From Ignavibacteriales bacterium (GTDB lineage: Bacteria; Bacteroidota; Ignavibacteria; Ignavibacteriales; Ignavibacteriaceae), in contig JADJHL010000012.1 in assembly GCA_016707585.1 (NCBI GenBank), forward strand, positions 186,001 through 250,000: DNA of 64,000 nucleotides, in the 5' to 3' direction. The notes under the pieces were generated by a model. It was not told where the DNA came from and searched no databases. It worked only from the letters and a program-made list of their open reading frames with translations. This document shows, in pieces, positions 1 through 7,509 of this stretch. The translations under genes were made by a program, and so were the position numbers. Position 1 is the first letter of the stretch. Each line of letters begins with the position of its first letter.

Positions 1-477
1 TTTTTCTAATTCAATCTCTTCCAAGTGGCGCCAGTACAAAACATTTGCAATAAATAAAACTGCAAGCGCAAAGGAGATAGCTGCTCCAAAAAACAAAGGC
101 GCACCAATTAACCAGCAAATAAAACCCAAATACATCGGGTGCCGCACTTTAGAGTAAATGCCTTTGGTTATAAGGTCGCCGTTATAAGTTTCAAGAGTTT
201 TAATTGTAAACAAAGCTATTAAAAATAAAATTAAACCTGTTAGGTTTATTGCAATACCTAAATACCTTACAAATGCAGGCAGGTTTATTTTGTAAACATC
301 ATTACTGCAAAGTAAAAACCAGCTTATCCATAGCACAGCCATATTAGTAAATATAATTGCAAAAGAAAGTTTACTGGCTTCTAATATTTTTTTATGCTTT
401 AATACTTCGTATGTAGTGCGTACACTATGTGTAAGCACGCTTACAACAATTAAAAGTATAAAATTACGGGTGTTCAT
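1..477 (-). CDS. Isoprenylcysteine carboxyl methyltransferase-like membrane protein, partial
   Basis: The reading frame starts at ATG 477 and stays open to the window edge, giving 159 residues; the C-terminus lies outside. The protein is strongly hydrophobic, with about four membrane segments. Near its end it carries a G-x-Y-x-x-V-R-H-P-M-Y-L-G stretch, the signature of the ICMT/phospholipid methyltransferase (PEMT-like) family, in which this loop contributes to S-adenosylmethionine binding. Many bacterial members have no known substrate. The gene follows the 481-906 membrane gene by 3 bp in the same direction, so they are probably co-transcribed. Family assignment is fairly sure; the substrate is unknown. 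Confidence 0.7.
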   Translation of the reverse strand, partial: MNTRNFILLIVVSVLTHSVRTTYEVLKHKKILEASKLSFAIIFTNMAVLWISWFLLCSNDVYKINLPAFVRYLGIAINLTGLILFLIALFTIKTLETYNGDLITKGIYSKVRHPMYLGFICWLIGAPLFFGAAISFALAVLFIANVLYWRHLEEIELEK

Positions 478-480
478 CGT

Positions 481-906
481 TTAATCTTTAATTCTCTTAT
501 CATTTGCATCGATATACAAAATAGAAAGCACTACAAGAACCATAACTGTTCCAATTAAAAAGTATAGTAATTGCATTATCAATCCTGCACCGGTAGGGGA
601 GCCAATAACAAGAACTTCTACAAATTCAAAAATCATTATTATAATTCCCGCAGCAGCAGAACACAACAATGCAAATTTGTTTTTGCGTATTAGTAAAATT
701 GCCGTAAGTAAAGCACTGCCTCCAACAATAATCATAAGTGCAAGTCCGGGTAAAGTGTAATCAGTAAAGATAGAACCTTTAAGTTCATCAAGTGGTGGTA
801 CGGCAATGCCGGCAAGTAAACAGAATCCGCCCGGTATTGCAGTAAGGGCAAGGAAAACATTTAGTACTATAAGTGTTGTGTATAAGGTTTTTTTCAAGAT
901 CAACAT
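481..906 (-). CDS. Hypothetical four-helix membrane protein
   Basis: A 141-residue protein of unknown function with about four hydrophobic segments and a charged C-terminal tail (D-A-N-D-K-R-I-K-D). I chose the ATG at 906 because the codons upstream of it (to 987) are polar and overlap A-rich repeat DNA. No Shine-Dalgarno is visible at either start. It lies directly upstream of the ICMT-like gene and probably shares its transcript. No recognisable motif. Confidence 0.5.
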   Translation of the reverse strand: MLILKKTLYTTLIVLNVFLALTAIPGGFCLLAGIAVPPLDELKGSIFTDYTLPGLALMIIVGGSALLTAILLIRKNKFALLCSAAAGIIIMIFEFVEVLVIGSPTGAGLIMQLLYFLIGTVMVLVVLSILYIDANDKRIKD

Positions 907-978
907 CAGTATTATAAATAGTTTATTGCAACTTAATTTATTAGTGTATCTATTGCAATTAACAGTTAGCAAGTGTTT

Positions 979-1014
979 AAAATTCAAAATTCAAAAGTCA
1001 AAAGTCAAAAATCA
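979..1014. repeat. Short A-rich tandem repeat (TTCAAAA / GTCAAAA units)
   Basis: Back-to-back 7-8 nt units of the form ATTCAAA, GTCAAAA and ATCAAA lie just upstream of the 481-906 gene. It is a low-complexity array of five or so units with no coding potential. Its role is unknown. Confidence 0.6.
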
Positions 1015-1069
1015 AACGAAAGACGAAATAAGCTCCGTTTTATTCTACAACTCGGATTTTATTAATATG

Positions 1070-1097
1070 GTCACACTTCGACTTCGCTCAGTGTGAC
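1070..1097. repeat. Short intergenic inverted repeat
   Basis: GTCACAC at 1070-1076 pairs with GTGTGAC at 1091-1097 around a TTCGACTTCGCTCA loop. Related fragments (TTCGACAAG, GTATGACAG, ATGTGACAA) follow within 45 bp. Together they look like copies of a dispersed palindromic element. No gene is seen between 907 and 1153. Confidence 0.65.
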
Positions 1098-1153
1098 AGT
1101 TGGTTTTTCGACAAGTTGAGTATGACAGCTCAATGTGACAATGTTTTAAGTTG

Positions 1154-1564
1154 TTAAGTTTTTTTTAGTGTATTGTTGCCAAGCATCAAAAAGGAAATAA
1201 TAATTATAGATGCCGCAATGTTAATCAGGTTACTGTCATCAACAAACTTACCAAGGATTAAGTATCCATTAACCAGGTTATAGATTGCAAATAAAATTAC
1301 AAGAGCAATTGCGCTTATAGTATATTTTTTACTTTGCTCAAACACTCCTATTGAAGTAATAAAAATAGCAGCGGTAAGAAATATTGAAACAAGCACAGCA
1401 GCCACAATTAAAAGTTCGTGTGTGTTAATAGCGGCAATAAAATATTTATCGTCCATTAAATCAATAAAGCCGCCGATACCGCGCACAATTCCAAGGGCAA
1501 ACATCAACCCTGATGCAATACAAAGAAACATACATTTTCTTTTTGGTTTCATATCATCACTCAT
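1154..1564 (-). CDS. Hypothetical four-helix membrane protein
   Basis: A 136-residue protein with a short basic N-terminus (M-S-D-D-M-K-P-K-R-K) followed by four hydrophobic segments. It resembles the 481-906 product in size and topology but has no obvious sequence relation to it. It stands alone, flanked by repeat-rich DNA on both sides. Function unknown. Confidence 0.5.
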   Translation of the reverse strand: MSDDMKPKRKCMFLCIASGLMFALGIVRGIGGFIDLMDDKYFIAAINTHELLIVAAVLVSIFLTAAIFITSIGVFEQSKKYTISAIALVILFAIYNLVNGYLILGKFVDDSNLINIAASIIIISFLMLGNNTLKKT

Positions 1565-1573
1565 TATTTGAAA

Positions 1574-1768
1574 TAGTTATTCTAAAATTATTAATCCGGC
1601 TCTAACACCCTTATCGGAACCGGATTAGCTATGCAAAATCTCCGATTTGCTTGCCTCCGTGCAAACCGGATTGTTACACTAATGCTCCGATAAAAGTGTA
1701 ACATTAAAAAAATATTTTATCCAATTTTTGTATTGGTAGTATCCAAAGATGGATTAGTTATTCTAAAA
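1574..1768. repeat. Palindrome-rich segment bounded by 14-bp direct repeats
   Basis: TAGTTATTCTAAAA occurs at 1574-1587 and again at 1755-1768. Between the copies are several inverted pairs: TAATCCGG 1592-1599 with CCGGATTA 1620-1627, TTATCGGA near 1611 with TCCGATAA near 1685, and TTACACT 1674-1680 with AGTGTAA 1695-1701. This layout would fit a small non-coding mobile element with a duplicated target, or simply a structured repeat. No ORF inside. Confidence 0.45.
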
Positions 1769-1805
1769 AAAACCAGACCCTTCCCCCAGCAGGGTGTGGG
1801 TCCCA

Positions 1806-2114
1806 TTATAGTTCTTGTATATTAGAAAGATTATCTAAATCAATAGACTCATTATCTGTTAAAACTGTTTTGCCATTTTTTGTAACAAGGGCAACGTGCG
1901 CTCCGCGTTTCCATTCACCAGTATTATTTTTAAGTATCGTATAAAAAGTTTTACCATCGTACATTGCATTAATAACTTCTTCTTTTGTCCAGGTTGAGCC
2001 AGCGCCAATTTCTTGTCCAAAATCAGGATGCACTTTGAGATACGCAATTGAATTTTTCAAGTTGTCATCTTCATATCTTATTGCAGAAATAAGATAATCT
2101 GCCCACTTATTCAT
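1806..2114 (-). CDS. DUF3892 family protein
   Basis: A 102-residue soluble protein. The opening W-A-D-Y-L-I-S-A-I-R-Y, the central S-x-W-T-K-E-E-V-I-x-A-M-x-x-G-x-x-F-x-T-I, the W-K-R-G-A-H-V and the closing T-D-N-x-S-x-D-x-L-x-N-L match my recollection of the DUF3892 family (about 80-100 aa, unknown function). The start at ATG 2114 is supported by an AGAGGG-type ribosome site in AATAGAGGGACCAAA. It follows a second DUF3892 gene by 29 bp, so the two form an operon of divergent paralogues. Confidence 0.6.
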   Translation of the reverse strand: MNKWADYLISAIRYEDDNLKNSIAYLKVHPDFGQEIGAGSTWTKEEVINAMYDGKTFYTILKNNTGEWKRGAHVALVTKNGKTVLTDNESIDLDNLSNIQEL

Positions 2115-2143
2115 TTTGGTCCCTCTATTTATTATCTCAGTAT

Positions 2144-2404
2144 TTAGCAATTTAAAAGAATATCCAAAATATTTTTATTTGTTGTTTGATCTATAGCCAT
2201 TAAATATTTGCTGCCTTTTTTAAGAATAACTTTTACTTCAATCAATTTGTCATCTGATTTTATATAGTAATTATTAATTCCGTTTTCAATTTCTTTCATC
2301 GCATCATTTTTAAATCTTGGTGACCAAGGTTCCAGTGGATTACATAAGGCAAGTATGTCCCCATCATAACCTTTTCTACTTCCGGTTACTAGTCTATCTG
2401 CCAT
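2144..2404 (-). CDS. DUF3892 family protein
   Basis: An 86-residue soluble protein with V-T-G-x-R-K-x-x-D-G-D-I-L-A-L-C-N-P, W-S-P-R, a central K-x-x-A-M-K-E-I-E-x-G and an end T-T-N-K-N-I-L-D-I-L. This is the pattern of the more common DUF3892 type; function unknown. AAGGTAAACA precedes ATG 2404. It is first in a two-gene operon with its paralogue at 1806-2114. A 16-bp inverted repeat, also found in front of the lipoprotein gene 3104-3571, sits 65 bp upstream, so both may answer to the neighbouring response regulator. Confidence 0.65.
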   Translation of the reverse strand: MADRLVTGSRKGYDGDILALCNPLEPWSPRFKNDAMKEIENGINNYYIKSDDKLIEVKVILKKGSKYLMAIDQTTNKNILDILLNC

Positions 2405-2468
2405 TGTTTACCTTAAAAAATTATTTATAAGAACTGCTTAATTTTATATCAGTTTTGTATTAAAAGCA

Positions 2469-2492
2469 TTAGTACAAGTACTAACGATTTTT
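2469..2492. promoter_or_regulatory. Candidate operator copy 1 (TTAGTAC-aa-GTACTAA plus CGATTTTT)
   Basis: A 7-bp inverted repeat, TTAGTAC/GTACTAA with a 2-bp centre, occupies 2469-2484 and is followed by CGATTTTT. The same arrangement recurs at 3643-3665. Both lie 65-72 bp upstream of a minus-strand start codon (2404 and 3571). Dyads of this size are typical binding sites for dimeric NarL/LuxR-type regulators, and one is encoded at 3676-4353. The link to that regulator is inference. Confidence 0.5.
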
Positions 2493-2520
2493 AAATGAAA
2501 ACTGCGAAAACGATAAGTTT

Positions 2521-3101
2521 TTAATCTTTATAAGCAGGCGTAATGATGTAAGTAAGTTTTGGATGATCTTCTCTAAAGATCGAAAAGAAAATTGCGATAA
2601 GCGTTTGGAATGATAAATTTATAAAAAACAAAATCATACTTTGATGATCACCATTAAGGTAAATGATCAAGCTTGCAACGGATGAAATCATGTAGAATGC
2701 TAGTACTAGATGAACAAGATTAATTTTTTGATGATGATGCAGCGCTATAATGATTTTAAAAATTGCTCTTATTGTAATCAGAGTATGTATAACTAAAAGG
2801 ATAATATTTGAATTATCAATTAAAAATATAAGTGTGTAGGTTAATACAAATACAAATATTTCTAATTTATTTATTGTAAACTTTTTTTGCCTATCAATAC
2901 CAATTGCATAAAATAATATTGGTGCGAAAATAACAGCTATTAGTTCAACCTTTAATTTGATATTAGGGAAATAAGAATAGTTAATGGATCGCAAATACCA
3001 AGAAATAAAAAAAAGTAAAATAAATTGGATTTATATTGCCTGAATATTGGAAGTATCCAGGCAATAGTAGAAATGTAATAAATAGTTATAGCTAAATTCA
3101 T
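2521..3101 (-). CDS. Hypothetical polytopic membrane protein, frameshifted
   Basis: The intact N-terminal frame runs from ATG 3101 (M-N-L-A-I-T-I-Y-Y-I-S) to a stop at about 2955. The rest of the protein continues in another frame to 2521. Adding one T to the ATTTCCC stretch (minus strand, forward 2969-2971) joins the frames as D-P-L-T-I-L-I-F-P-N-I-K. This gives a coherent protein of about 193 residues with six or so membrane segments and a short charged tail. No family recognised. It may be a sequencing error or a recent pseudogene. It lies between the candidate operon of DUF3892 genes and the lipoprotein gene. Confidence 0.5.
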
Positions 3102-3103
3102 AA

Positions 3104-3571
3104 TTAATCAGCAGGGCAAAATGGCGGACATTTACTACCAGTTTCTAAAGTACTTGTTTCGGTAGAGACTGATAAAACTTCTCTACGTTGTTCTACGCTT
3201 ACAGCTTCGGGATCACTGCCGGCATCTTTATTTAATTCTTTGCTTGATAATAACTTCATTACAACATCAGTGCTATACACGGTAAAAACATCTTTTTCAC
3301 TGTATTCAGCTTTTTCTGGATAAATAAGTTTACGATTGTTATCAAGTATAATTAGCTGGCGATCGATAAAACCAAACATAATACTATGCTCTGTTTTCTT
3401 AAGTAAGCCAGAGAGTAAATCTGTGTTAAGATCTACAGAATAAATAACATTGCCAAAGAGTTTATTTGCTTCTTCTTTTGAGTACAATTTGCCCAGCTCT
3501 TTTGTTGGCGTACAGGAAAGAAAAAGTAAAAATAAAAATGCAATAAAAATAAGATGATAAATTCTGTTCAT
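3104..3571 (-). CDS. Small secreted lipoprotein, function unknown
   Basis: The 155-residue product begins M-N-R-I-Y-H-L with a hydrophobic signal and a lipobox L-F-L-S-C at residues 17-21, so it should be a lipid-anchored SpII lipoprotein. The mature part is hydrophilic and ends in a Cys/Pro-rich tail (S-K-C-P-P-F-C-P-A-D). I chose ATG 3571 because it places the signal peptide at the N-terminus; the frame is open to 3673. A 16-bp dyad shared with the 2404 gene lies 72 bp upstream. The gene follows the response regulator on the same strand after about 100 bp, so it may be a target of that system. Confidence 0.6.
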   Translation of the reverse strand: MNRIYHLIFIAFLFLLFLSCTPTKELGKLYSKEEANKLFGNVIYSVDLNTDLLSGLLKKTEHSIMFGFIDRQLIILDNNRKLIYPEKAEYSEKDVFTVYSTDVVMKLLSSKELNKDAGSDPEAVSVEQRREVLSVSTETSTLETGSKCPPFCPAD

Positions 3572-3642
3572 GATAATCCTCGCTTTTAATGGTATTAAAA
3601 TATTTTGCGATGTAAATCTATAAAAAGAATTGGTATTTAGGT

Positions 3643-3665
3643 TTAGTACTTGTACTAACGATTTT
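3643..3665. promoter_or_regulatory. Candidate operator copy 2 (TTAGTAC-tt-GTACTAA plus CGATTTT)
   Basis: A second copy of the dyad, at 3643-3658, is followed by CGATTTT as in copy 1 at 2469; only the two central bases differ (tt rather than aa). It sits between the response-regulator stop (3676) and the lipoprotein start (3571). Confidence 0.5.
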
Positions 3666-3675
3666 AACAGCATAC

Positions 3676-4353
3676 TCAGTCAGAATTAGTTTTTTTTTGT
3701 TGAAAATAGTTAATGCCGAATTTTGCAAGCTCAATTTGGGTTTTAATATCAAACTTTCTTAAAAGATTAGATCGGTAATAATCTATAGTTTTTTTACTTA
3801 ATAAAAGTTTTTCAGCAATTTCTTTACTTGTGGCGCCATTAATTATGAGTTGCAGGATATGTTCTTCGCGAAAATTCAATTCAATATCAACTTTACTATT
3901 CTCATTTGATTTCTTTTCAAACTCGTCAATTAAATTTTTAAGATTCTCATCATTCCATTTACGGCCAAAATATTTATCGCCTTTATAAACTCTATCAATA
4001 GCTAAAAATAATTCATCTTCAAGAATGTTTTTATTAACCAGTCCTTTGCCGCCGGATTTAATTACTTTGTAAACATATTCACCGGCATCATACATAGATA
4101 AGAACAATGCTTTGGCAGTCCGATCACGAATAAGAATTTCCTGAACAGCTTCAATACCTGTTAGTTCTGGCATTGCAATATCCGCAAGAATGATATCAGG
4201 AAAAAGATTGAAATACATTTCAATTAATTCTTTACCATTTTCAGCTTCTGCTATAACAGAAAAATTATTTTGATCTTCTAACAGCCTTATTATACCTTGC
4301 CTGAACAAAGTATGATCATCAGCCACTAATATTTTTATAACTTGATTTTTCAT
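3676..4353 (-). CDS. NarL/LuxR-family response regulator
   Basis: A 225-residue two-domain transcription regulator. The receiver domain (residues 5-120) has the acidic pair D-D-H at 12-14, phospho-acceptor Asp 58 in L-A-D-I-A-M-P, and the V-N-K lysine near 110. A LuxR-type helix-turn-helix follows at about 160-215 (F-R-E-E-H-I-L-Q-L-I, G-A-T-S-K-E-I-A, S-K-K-T-I-D-Y-Y). It should be phosphorylated by the histidine kinase encoded immediately upstream; the genes overlap by 35 bp, indicating translational coupling. A GTG two codons upstream (4359) is a possible alternative start. Targets are unknown, but a dyad repeated at 2469 and 3643 is a good candidate site. Confidence 0.9.
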   Translation of the reverse strand: MKNQVIKILVADDHTLFRQGIIRLLEDQNNFSVIAEAENGKELIEMYFNLFPDIILADIAMPELTGIEAVQEILIRDRTAKALFLSMYDAGEYVYKVIKSGGKGLVNKNILEDELFLAIDRVYKGDKYFGRKWNDENLKNLIDEFEKKSNENSKVDIELNFREEHILQLIINGATSKEIAEKLLLSKKTIDYYRSNLLRKFDIKTQIELAKFGINYFQQKKTNSD

Positions 4354-5545
4354 CTTCACTTGATTGCTGGATAGGGAAGGCAGCGATTACAACAGTTCCG
4401 CTGTTATTTGATGAATCAATTTGAAAAGTTCCATTTAATTTTTCAACACTTTCCTGCATATTCATCATTCCAAGTCCATCAGAAATATATTTATCATTTA
4501 ACAGCATTTTTGGTTTAAAACCAATTCCATCATCAGATATAAATAAAACTAAAGTAGTGTCATCGTAAAAAAGATTAATTGTAAAAGATGTAGCCTTTGC
4601 ATGCCTGATTATATTGTTGAGCGATTCCTGTATAACTCTAAATATACAAACTTCAACTTCTTTAGTGATTTTTAAACTACCTTCTGGAAATTGTAACTGA
4701 TATTTGTATCCGGCTTCTCTTGCAACATTATTACACATTGATTTTACAACTGTTTCTAAACCAAGTTCATCAATGTTAAGCGGTTTTAAATTATGTGCAA
4801 GTTCTCTAATATCATTTAAAGTTGAATCAAGAATATTAATTGTTCTGAGATATTCAGCTTCTTCAAGTCCATTATCCAAAAACTTTTTATAATTACTTAC
4901 ATTCAATTTTATTAAAAGCATGTTCTGTGCAATAGAGTCATGCAATATTCTTGAAAGTCTGTTTCTTTCTTCTTCAATTACTTTTTGCAAATGTGCAGAT
5001 GAATTTCTTAACAGGTTTTGATAATTGGTCATCTGTCTATCATATTCTTTTTGAGCAGTAGTATCCCAAAAGTATAGCTGCGCCATATCTAAAAAGGAAA
5101 TCCCATGAAAATTTATATCGTAGTATCTATCATCAAGTTCTAAGGGTAAAATAAATGTTTTATCATTCTGTATTATTTCTTTAATGTTAAGTTCAACTTT
5201 AGAAATGATAGAATTTAATTTGCTTTTATTTATTTCCAGGTAAGAAAATTTTTCTATTGCAGATTTATTAAGACTGGTAATTAACCCTGAAGAATTTATT
5301 CTCATAATAGGGTTAGGATCAAGATCCGAAAACATTGCAAGAATTTTTTCTGTAGTTATTTCAAACTGTTTTTGCTCTTCCTTATGAATTTTAATCATAG
5401 GATTATATATAAAACGATAAGAGATATAAATAATAGCAGCAACCAGTATGAAGATTAAAACAGAGATGTAAACCGGGTTATAAAAACTCGGCAGCGATTC
5501 CATATACTCGTTTAACTCGTTAGACTTCTGTAAAAGTAATAACAA
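4319..5545 (-). CDS. NarX-type sensor histidine kinase (HisKA_3)
   Basis: A 408-residue membrane kinase. One membrane helix at about 27-48 is followed by a PAS-like region (65-165), then the HisKA_3 dimerisation domain with E-E-E-R-N-R-L-S-R-I-L-H-D-S and phospho-accepting His 202. The ATPase domain follows with E-S-L-N-N-I-I-R-H-A (N box) and D-D-G-I-G-F and G-L-G-M-M-N-M (G boxes). I favour the TTG start at 5545 because AGAGGA lies 7 nt in front of it; ATG 5503 is the alternative. It partners the NarL-type regulator that overlaps its 3' end. There is no periplasmic domain of useful size, so the signal is probably cytoplasmic or membrane-borne. Confidence 0.9.
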   Translation of the reverse strand: MLLLLQKSNELNEYMESLPSFYNPVYISVLIFILVAAIIYISYRFIYNPMIKIHKEEQKQFEITTEKILAMFSDLDPNPIMRINSSGLITSLNKSAIEKFSYLEINKSKLNSIISKVELNIKEIIQNDKTFILPLELDDRYYDINFHGISFLDMAQLYFWDTTAQKEYDRQMTNYQNLLRNSSAHLQKVIEEERNRLSRILHDSIAQNMLLIKLNVSNYKKFLDNGLEEAEYLRTINILDSTLNDIRELAHNLKPLNIDELGLETVVKSMCNNVAREAGYKYQLQFPEGSLKITKEVEVCIFRVIQESLNNIIRHAKATSFTINLFYDDTTLVLFISDDGIGFKPKMLLNDKYISDGLGMMNMQESVEKLNGTFQIDSSNNSGTVVIAAFPIQQSSEDEKSSYKNISG

Positions 5546-5748
5546 AACTAAATCCTCTTTATTTATAGCTTAAGCAATTGTGTAAGAACCAAATCATTCG
5601 CTTATATAATAATAATAAATTATTTCCTCATCAGTAAAACATCTTAAATTTTCTTTAATCATGTTACCTAAAAGTCCATCCTAACAAGAAGTCTTTAAAA
5701 TCCTAAATAAGACAAAAAATATTTGTGGAAATATTTTTGCAAAAATCC

Positions 5749-5778
5749 TTGACTTTCGCTTAAATTTTCTATTATTTT
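5749..5778 (+). promoter_or_regulatory. Probable promoter of the dcw cluster
   Basis: TTGACT at 5749-5754 resembles a -35 box. A-T-rich candidates for the -10 follow: TATTAT 5770-5775 (15-bp spacer) or TATTTT 5773-5778 (18-bp spacer). It is the only promoter-like sequence between the divergent kinase gene and mraZ, and it lies directly before the GTGG boxes. Confidence 0.45.
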
Positions 5779-5802
5779 GGGTTGTGGTGGGGAAAAATGT
5801 GG
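5778..5802 (+). promoter_or_regulatory. Candidate MraZ operator (10-bp-spaced TGGGG/TGTGG boxes)
   Basis: TGGGT at 5778, TGGGG at 5788 and TGTGG at 5798 recur with an exact 10-bp period, with another TGTGG at 5783. In characterised dcw clusters MraZ binds G-rich TGGGN boxes separated by 5 bp just upstream of its own gene. Position, period and base content fit an autoregulatory site. If the ATG at 5824 is the start, the boxes lie in the 5' leader or over the transcription start. Confidence 0.5.
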
Positions 5803-5823
5803 AATTATCCCAAAAGAAAGAGA

Positions 5824-6264
5824 ATGTTTAGAGGTCAATTTACATATTCAATAGATTCTAAAGGCCGAATCGCAATTCCGGCTAAACTTAGAAAGCATAT
5901 TTCTGCTGATGCAAATGAAACTTTTGTGATGACTAGAGGTCTATCCAATTGTATCGATTTGTATCCTTTGGATGAATGGCAGAAAATTGAAGAGTCACTT
6001 CTAAACTTAAATTCGTTTCAACCTGATGATGCAAGATTTATTAGAATGTTTGTTCAGTTTGCTGCTGAAGATGTTATGGATGGTCAATCAAGAATTATGA
6101 TTCCATCAACTCTTGTAACATATGCAAAAATTGAAAAAGAAGTTTTGATACTTGGTGCACTTAAAAAAATTGAAGTGTGGAATCCAAAAATTTACGATGA
6201 ATATCTGCTTCAGTCTCCTCAAACTTATGAAGAGATTGCGGCAAAAGTTATGGCTAATAAATGA
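5824..6264 (+). CDS. mraZ: MraZ, dcw-cluster transcription regulator
   Basis: A 146-residue protein with two AbrB-like DNA-binding repeats: M-F-R-G-Q-F-T-Y-S-I-D-S-K-G-R-I-A-I-P at the start, and M-D-G-Q-S-R-I-M-I-P near residue 85. MraZ normally forms a ring and represses its own operon. Starts further upstream exist (TTG 5782, ATG 5797), but the family begins M-F-x-G, so I use ATG 5824, which follows a purine-rich AAAAGAAAGAG. It is the first gene of the dcw cluster and overlaps rsmH by 4 bp (ATGA). Confidence 0.9.
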   Translation: MFRGQFTYSIDSKGRIAIPAKLRKHISADANETFVMTRGLSNCIDLYPLDEWQKIEESLLNLNSFQPDDARFIRMFVQFAAEDVMDGQSRIMIPSTLVTYAKIEKEVLILGALKKIEVWNPKIYDEYLLQSPQTYEEIAAKVMANK

Positions 6265-7183
6265 GTGAGCATCATGTTCCTGTGATGCTTAAAGAAAGTT
6301 TGGATCTTTTAATTACTGATCAATCAGGTGTTTACTTTGATGCAACTTTAGGATTTGGCGGTCATTCAAGTGAAATCTTAAAAAGATTAAATAGTGAAGG
6401 TAGATTAGTTGCTGCAGATGTAGATACAGATGCGTTTAGTTTCTCACAAAATAAATTTGCTGAAAAATCTGGAGTTAGTTTATACAATTTTAATTACTCT
6501 TTTATAGATGTGATAGCAAAAATAGAATCAATACAATATTTCGATGGTGTGCTTGCTGATTTAGGAGTTTCTTCTTTTCAATTAGATAACCCTGAATCCG
6601 GATTTACATATCGAAATGATGCTGCTCTTGATTTACGAATGGATAAAACTAAAAAGATTACTGCTGCTGATGTATTAAATACTTTCGATGAAGAAGATAT
6701 TGCAAATATTATTTATGAATTTGGCGAAGAAAAAAACTCACGAAAAATTGCAAGAAGTATTTCAGAAAAAAGAGCAACTCAAAAGATTGAAACTACCGGG
6801 CAATTAGTTGCGATAATTAATGATTTAGTTCCTGAGATCTTTAGCAGAAAAACTTTATCAAGAGTTTTTCAAGCGCTTAGAATTTATGTTAATGATGAAT
6901 TGGGTAACCTAAAACTATTTCTTGAAAATTCGCTTAAAGTATTGAAAACAGGCGGCAGAATAGTTGTTATAACTTATCATTCTTTAGAAGATAGAATTGT
7001 AAAAGATTTTTTAAGAATGAAACGATTGTGAATTTAAGTCCTAAAGAAGATCCACTTGGATTGATAAAACTTGAATCAAGGTTAAAGTTGATAAACAAAA
7101 AACCAATAGTTCCAACTGAAAATGAGATTAGAGATAACTATAGAGCAAGAAGTGCAAAACTTAGGGTGGCTGAAAGATTATGA
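6261..7183 (+). CDS. rsmH: 16S rRNA (cytosine-1402-N4)-methyltransferase RsmH, frameshifted
   Basis: RsmH methylates C1402 in the decoding centre of 16S rRNA. The first 256 codons match the family: H-H-V-P-V-M-L-K-E-S, the SAM site D-A-T-L-G-F-G-G-H-S, A-D-L-G-V-S-S, D-L-R-M-D and Y-H-S-L-E-D-R-I-V-K-D-F. The frame then stops at 7031. The missing C-terminus follows in the -1 frame (K-K-P-I-V-P-T-E-N-E-I, then R-A-R-S-A-K-L-R-V-A-E) and ends at 7183, overlapping ftsL by 4 bp. One extra T in the T6 run 7007-7012 gives a 307-residue protein, the usual length. The break lies on T TTT TTA (7007-7013), a classic -1 slippery heptamer, so programmed slippage is possible, although an indel or base-call error is simpler. 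Confidence 0.9.
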
Positions 7184-7509
7184 AGAAAAGCTCAAAGCCA
7201 ACTCTTTTTTTGATATTCACTTTGCTTTTAATAACTGCATTATTTGCTCTTGTTAGTGTTGGTGTAAAATTAAAATATGAACAATATGTTTTGCAAAAAG
7301 ACAAACTTGAAAAAATTTATAAATCAGAAAATCAAAAAAAAATAAAACTAACAGCAGAATATCAAACTGTAACTTCCGAAGAAAGAATTGTGGCTGTTGC
7401 AAAATCTGATTTAGGTATGATTCGAAATATTGAAGCTCCGTTAGTTGTCAAATATGAAAATCAAAAAGTTGAAAATTTAAGCGAGACATTAAAAGAAAAG
7501 TATGAATAA
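7180..7509 (+). CDS. ftsL: FtsL-like septum protein
   Basis: A 109-residue bitopic membrane protein: short basic N-terminus (M-K-K-S-S-K-P), one membrane helix at about 8-28, and a coiled-coil-prone, Lys/Glu-rich extracytoplasmic segment. In the division machinery FtsL forms a complex with FtsQ and FtsB and activates FtsW-FtsI. Sequence identity to model FtsL is low, as is normal. The call rests on topology, size and position between rsmH and ftsI, with 4-bp and 8-bp overlaps on the two sides. Confidence 0.75.
   Translation: MKKSSKPTLFLIFTLLLITALFALVSVGVKLKYEQYVLQKDKLEKIYKSENQKKIKLTAEYQTVTSEERIVAVAKSDLGMIRNIEAPLVVKYENQKVENLSETLKEKYE

Noticed and set aside
806..1096. Plus-strand 96-codon open frame
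   Set aside because: It runs antisense to the 481-906 membrane gene and through repeat DNA, has no ribosome site, and its composition is that of the A-rich repeat.
1592..1701. Integron attC-like site
   Set aside because: The inverted pairs are suggestive, but the conserved core sites (GTTRRRY and its partner) are not present and no integrase gene is near.
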